Shown here piece after piece: positions 7,862 to 10,819 of a stretch of DNA of 10,819 nt (positions are counted from its first letter, which is position 1; each line of letters starts with the position of its first letter). The DNA is from Berkiella sp050247135. Its GTDB lineage: Bacteria > Pseudomonadota > Gammaproteobacteria > Berkiellales > Berkiellaceae. Both the position numbers and the translations under genes were made by a program. The notes below the pieces were generated by a model that worked only from the letters and a program-made list of their open reading frames with translations, ran no database searches and had not been told where the DNA came from. The stretch covers positions 1-10,819 of the forward strand of contig JBFWUT010000064.1 in the NCBI GenBank assembly GCA_050247135.1, written 5' to 3'.

Positions 7862-7866
7862 ACTGC

Positions 7867-9129
7867 TTAATCCTGTTTATCACGAATGAAAGGCACCACT
7901 AACAAGGCGCTTATCACATAAAAGAGTGGTAGTAATACTAAACTAACGTGGTAATCACTCACGGTATACAAGGGCTCGCCATTGGGCAGTATTTCACCCG
8001 TGCTGGCCTTATCTAAAATCCAACCAACGGTGTACGTTAAAATAGCACTACCAAACATAGAAACCATGTTCACAAAACCCACCGCAGTGGCAACATAAAT
8101 CGATGAACTAAAACGCTTAGTCATCACAAAGGCCAAAACATAAGTGCCGCTGGCGCCAAAGGTAAAAAATAACACACAAGCCCAAAGCTCGGTCAGTTGC
8201 GGCAAATAAACAATTAATGTCAGTGCTAGCGCAGCGATTAACGATGAAATGGCCATCGTTAATTTGCGATTATTAAACAATTCTGAAATCCATCCAAGCA
8301 ATGGACTGCCAACAGCCATGCCGATGAAGGTCATTGTCACCGCAGGCATTGAAGCAGCATCACGGGAGATCCCATGCACGTCGACTAAGAATTTGACTCC
8401 CCAAGCACCGCCAAATGCATCGGTTGGAGCGGTCACAAAAAAAGCGTAAATCCCAACCATCCAGCTTTGCGGCTGCTTAACCACCTCTTTTAAACAGCGC
8501 CAGAAGGGGGGAGAGTTTTTGGTTTGTAATTCGAATTCAGGATGATCTGGATTATGGTCACGAATAAATACCCAGGCAAAAATAGTAAGAATTAAGCCGA
8601 ATAAACCCAAATAAACCATCAGCTCGCGCCAAGAAAGGTAATCAAGCCCCATTGAAAGGGGAGCACCACCTACTGCCGCCCCTAAGGTGCCGATGGTGAG
8701 TGTAAGCCCGGTCATAAAAGGAAACCAATGAGGTGCGAACCAAATATTGACGACCTTAAGGCAACTAATAAAGGCAAAAGCCGAACCTGCACCTATTAAG
8801 CCCCTCATGATACATCCCACAAAAAAGCTTTGAGTGTAAGCAAGAGCTAAGGTACTTAAGCCGCATAACATAATTGCAAAGGTTAGCAAGCGCCTAGGGC
8901 CATATTTGTCCGTCAAGGCCCCCACGGGAAGCTGCAATGGCGCATAAGCCCAGTACCAGAAAGAAGAAAATAAGCCGAAATCTTTAGCATCCATATCAAA
9001 TGCCAACGATAGCTCTTCTACCAAGACATTGGGTGAGACGCGCAGCAAAAATTCATACAAATAAAATGCCGTGGCCACGCTAAACATAATTATCGGTAGC
9101 GCAACGGATTTAGCGCGAGGATGGGTCAT
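7867..9129 (-). CDS. Major facilitator superfamily transporter, substrate unknown
   Basis: An inner-membrane secondary transporter of 420 residues with about 12 hydrophobic segments. The MFS signature between helices 2 and 3, GALTDKYGPRR (70-80 from the chosen start), is present. A cytoplasmic loop rich in charged residues (RDHNPDHPEFELQTKNSPP) separates the two six-helix halves. The N-terminus FYLYEFLLRVSP resembles MFS proteins common in intracellular gammaproteobacteria such as Legionella and Coxiella, some of which import amino acids or other nutrients; that link is inference and the cargo cannot be read from the sequence. The frame extends to an ATG at 9177, but a promoter-like pair at 9179-9206 would start transcription beyond it, and AAAGAG lies a few bases before the ATG at 9129. 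It is divergent from hmgA and 5 bp ahead of uvrD. Confidence 0.88.
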   Translation of the reverse strand: MTHPRAKSVALPIIMFSVATAFYLYEFLLRVSPNVLVEELSLAFDMDAKDFGLFSSFWYWAYAPLQLPVGALTDKYGPRRLLTFAIMLCGLSTLALAYTQSFFVGCIMRGLIGAGSAFAFISCLKVVNIWFAPHWFPFMTGLTLTIGTLGAAVGGAPLSMGLDYLSWRELMVYLGLFGLILTIFAWVFIRDHNPDHPEFELQTKNSPPFWRCLKEVVKQPQSWMVGIYAFFVTAPTDAFGGAWGVKFLVDVHGISRDAASMPAVTMTFIGMAVGSPLLGWISELFNNRKLTMAISSLIAALALTLIVYLPQLTELWACVLFFTFGASGTYVLAFVMTKRFSSSIYVATAVGFVNMVSMFGSAILTYTVGWILDKASTGEILPNGEPLYTVSDYHVSLVLLPLFYVISALLVVPFIRDKQD

Positions 9130-9178
9130 AAACTGCTCTTTTATCATAACGAATAAGAAGTAGGATAACCGTCTCATT

Positions 9179-9206
9179 TTAATAGTTTGGCCTGAGTCTA
9201 ATCCAA
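9179..9206 (-). promoter_or_regulatory. Predicted sigma70-type promoter for the MFS-uvrD operon
   Basis: On the minus strand, TTGGAT (9201-9206) and TATTAA (9179-9184) are 16 bp apart, each matching the consensus at four of six positions. Transcription would start near 9172, giving a leader of about 40 bases before the ATG at 9129. This supports the shorter start chosen for the transporter. It is pattern-based only. Confidence 0.35.
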
Positions 9207-9284
9207 GTTGAGCGCACAGTGCAATACAAATAACGCTCTTGCAGGTATCATTGAAAAGGGAAAATTGATTTTTAGGATACTCGA

Positions 9285-10574
9285 ATGACTAAAGATTACG
9301 CATACCAACGAGGGTTTAGTAGCCACTGGCAAAGTGAAGCACTCAAGGGCGCACTCCCTGAGGGGCAAAATTCGCCACAAAAAACGCCCTTTGGACTCTA
9401 TGCTGAACAATTAAGCGGTAGCGCCTTCACCAGGGCTCGCCATCAGAATTTTCGCAGCTGGCTTTATCGCATTTTACCTTCTGCAGTTCATGCGCCTTTT
9501 CAAAATATCCCACATAGTGGATTAACTATTGAAACAACCCCATCACCTGAACCCACTCAAATGCGTTGGGATCCGCTTGGCGAGCCTGCTCCAAATACGG
9601 ACTTTGTCGACGGCATGAGAACATTACTCTTTAATGGCAGCCCGACACAACAAGTTGGTGGCGCCATTCACTTATATGCCGCCAACGCTAATATGGAAAA
9701 CCGTTATTTTTATAGTGCAGATGGTGAATTATTAATTGTACCCCATGAAGGTTACTGTGAGTTATTCACTGAATTTGGCAAAATGAGTCTCTGCCCAGGG
9801 GAAATTGCAGTGATCCCCCGCGGTGTGCGTTTTCAAGTGACGCTAGCAAGCCCGCTCATCAAAGGTTACATTTGCGAAAATTATGGCTCACCTTTCTCGC
9901 TGCCTGATCTGGGTCCTATCGGTAGCAATGGATTAGCTAACCCTAAAGATTTTCGGATCCCGCATGCTGCTTTTGAAAACAAACAAGGGGACTTTTTGCT
10001 ACTAGCAAAATTTGATCGCAAACTGTGGCAAGCAAAACTCAACCACTCTCCTTTAAATGTGGTGGCCTGGCATGGCAACTTTGCCCCTTACAAATACGAT
10101 CTTAAACTTTTCAATACTATCAATACCGTTAGTTATGATCATTGCGATCCCTCTATTTTTACAGTTTTAACTTCGCCCAGCGCGACCCCTGGTATTGCCA
10201 ATATTGATTTTGTGATTTTTCCAGAACGCTGGATGGTCGCAGAGCACACCTTTAGACCCCCTTACTATCACCGCAATGTCATGAGTGAATATATGGGATT
10301 AATTTATGGCGCTTACGACGCCAAAGGCGGCGGTTTTGTGCCAGGAGGTGGCAGCTTGCATAATATGATGTCAGGACATGGCCCCGACAAAGATTCGTTA
10401 GAGCAAGGACTGCACTCCCCTCTTGCTCCGGAAAAGCAAACGAACACCTTAGCCTTTATGTTCGAAAGCTGCCTGCCGTGGTCAACCACCGCTTTTGCCA
10501 AAGAGCCAGACTTGCTACAGCATAACTACCAAGCATGTTGGCAAAGTATACCGTCATTGTTTAAGCAGCCATGA
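9285..10574 (+). CDS. hmgA: Homogentisate 1,2-dioxygenase
   Basis: A non-haem Fe(II) enzyme that opens the homogentisate ring to maleylacetoacetate in tyrosine and phenylalanine breakdown; cytoplasmic. The 429 residues are typical of the bacterial enzyme. The N-terminal block SEALKGALPEGQNSPQ (17-32), PFGLYAEQLSGSAFT (35-49) and SWLYRILPS (58-66) is characteristic. The iron ligands by alignment to human HGD are H329 (PPYYHRN), E335 (MSEYMG) and H365 (SGHGPD), with active-site H286 (SYDHCDPSIF) and H359 (GGGSLHNMM) also present. AGGA eight bases upstream of the ATG supports the start. It is divergent from the MFS gene. Genes for 4-hydroxyphenylpyruvate dioxygenase, fumarylacetoacetase and maleylacetoacetate isomerase are not in the window. 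In Legionella, loss of this step causes homogentisate-melanin build-up; whether this organism makes pigment is unknown. Confidence 0.97.
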   Translation: MTKDYAYQRGFSSHWQSEALKGALPEGQNSPQKTPFGLYAEQLSGSAFTRARHQNFRSWLYRILPSAVHAPFQNIPHSGLTIETTPSPEPTQMRWDPLGEPAPNTDFVDGMRTLLFNGSPTQQVGGAIHLYAANANMENRYFYSADGELLIVPHEGYCELFTEFGKMSLCPGEIAVIPRGVRFQVTLASPLIKGYICENYGSPFSLPDLGPIGSNGLANPKDFRIPHAAFENKQGDFLLLAKFDRKLWQAKLNHSPLNVVAWHGNFAPYKYDLKLFNTINTVSYDHCDPSIFTVLTSPSATPGIANIDFVIFPERWMVAEHTFRPPYYHRNVMSEYMGLIYGAYDAKGGGFVPGGGSLHNMMSGHGPDKDSLEQGLHSPLAPEKQTNTLAFMFESCLPWSTTAFAKEPDLLQHNYQACWQSIPSLFKQP

Positions 10575-10589
10575 GAAAGGTGAAAGTAC

Positions 10590-10609
10590 CCTCTCCCAAG
10601 CGGGAGAGG
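10590..10609. terminator. Strong hairpin between convergent hmgA and HU-like gene
   Basis: A perfect 8-bp stem CCTCTCCC (10590-10597) with GGGAGAGG (10602-10609) has loop AAGC. It lies 15 bp after the hmgA stop and about 28 bp after the stop of the converging HU-like gene, so it could end both transcripts. Neither side has a clear U run, so an alternative is a dispersed repeat or a 3'-end stabiliser. Confidence 0.5.
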
Positions 10610-10610
10610 A

Positions 10611-10626
10611 GAAGCTGAAAAGCTTC
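10611..10626. repeat. Second hairpin with GAAA loop, adjacent to the first
   Basis: GAAGCT (10611-10616) pairs with AGCTTC (10621-10626) around a GAAA loop, a stable GNRA-type tetraloop in plus-strand RNA. It begins one base after the preceding hairpin. Two tandem stems in a convergent intergenic gap may form one REP-like unit. Confidence 0.4.
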
Positions 10627-10637
10627 AATGCGAATGA

Positions 10638-10819
10638 TTATGCTAAAAGAGATTCTTTTAAACCTTTTAAAGCAACAAGTTTATTGTCATCACGCGCAGG
10701 TTTAGGAGGGATTACAACTTCTTTACCGGTTAAAGGGCTAACCATAACGCGTTTTTTGGTGGGTTTGCGCCGAACTTTTCGAATTTTTAAACCCATTTTT
10801 GGGATCATGATTTCGCCCG
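10638..10819 (-). CDS. HU-family DNA-binding protein, C-terminal part (start outside the window)
   Basis: The last 59 codons and stop (TAA at 10638-10640) of a minus-strand gene that runs off the right edge. The peptide starts GEIMIPKMGLKIRKVRRKP and ends KGLKESLLA. It is very basic, and SPLTGKEVVIPPKPA matches the beta-arm of HU/IHF proteins (NPxTGKxxxIP), including the proline at the arm tip; the LVALKGLKESL tail matches the HU C-terminal helix. The arm lacks the usual GRNP sequence and reads KRVMVSP instead, suggesting a divergent HU-like paralogue and not canonical HupA/HupB. HU proteins bend and compact DNA in the nucleoid. The family call rests on half the protein. Confidence 0.7.
   Translation of the reverse strand, partial: GEIMIPKMGLKIRKVRRKPTKKRVMVSPLTGKEVVIPPKPARDDNKLVALKGLKESLLA

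Noticed and set aside
7031..7889. Several short frames on both strands within or opposite uvrD
   Set aside because: All are shadows of the uvrD coding frame, which carries every helicase motif without interruption.
9130..9177. Upstream ATG codons (9177, 9147) for the MFS gene
   Set aside because: Neither has a ribosome site, and the predicted transcription start lies downstream of the first one.

Overview
The window comes from a gammaproteobacterium. The predicted proteins (a PolA whose polymerase domain is close to the E. coli enzyme, RecD2, UvrD with the C-terminal extension, HmgA) and the fairly AT-rich base use would suit a Legionellales/Coxiella-like lineage. That placement is inference from protein character only and cannot be confirmed without a search.

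Layout, left to right. Positions 1-251 are non-coding. They hold two copies of a 19-bp repeat that looks like the end of an IS481-type insertion sequence, then a compact 91-bp imperfect palindrome, then a hairpin directly behind polA. Five complete genes follow on the minus strand, transcribed right to left: an MFS transporter, uvrD, a small secreted cysteine-rich bufferin-like peptide, recD2 and polA. The MFS gene and uvrD are 5 bp apart and recD2 and polA overlap by 8 bp, so there are two likely operons with the bufferin gene between them. hmgA (homogentisate 1,2-dioxygenase) runs on the plus strand, divergent from the MFS gene. At the right edge the C-terminal half of an HU-like DNA-binding protein faces hmgA on the minus strand, with two tandem hairpins between them.

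How the genes fit together. polA, recD2 and uvrD all act in replication-linked DNA repair: gap filling, 5'-3' unwinding, and 3'-5' unwinding for excision and mismatch repair. The PolA is unusual: its 5'-nuclease and polymerase active sites look intact, but three of the four acidic residues of the 3'-5' proofreading site are replaced. The bufferin-like gene encodes an exported peptide with six cysteines, of the type that binds copper after modification. No modifying enzyme (BufB/BufC) lies in the window, so it is an orphan here. hmgA opens the ring of homogentisate in tyrosine and phenylalanine breakdown, and the other genes of that pathway are not here either.

I see no complete novel system. 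The points most worth following up are the degenerate proofreading domain of PolA, the orphan bufferin precursor, and the palindromic element next to the insertion-sequence end.
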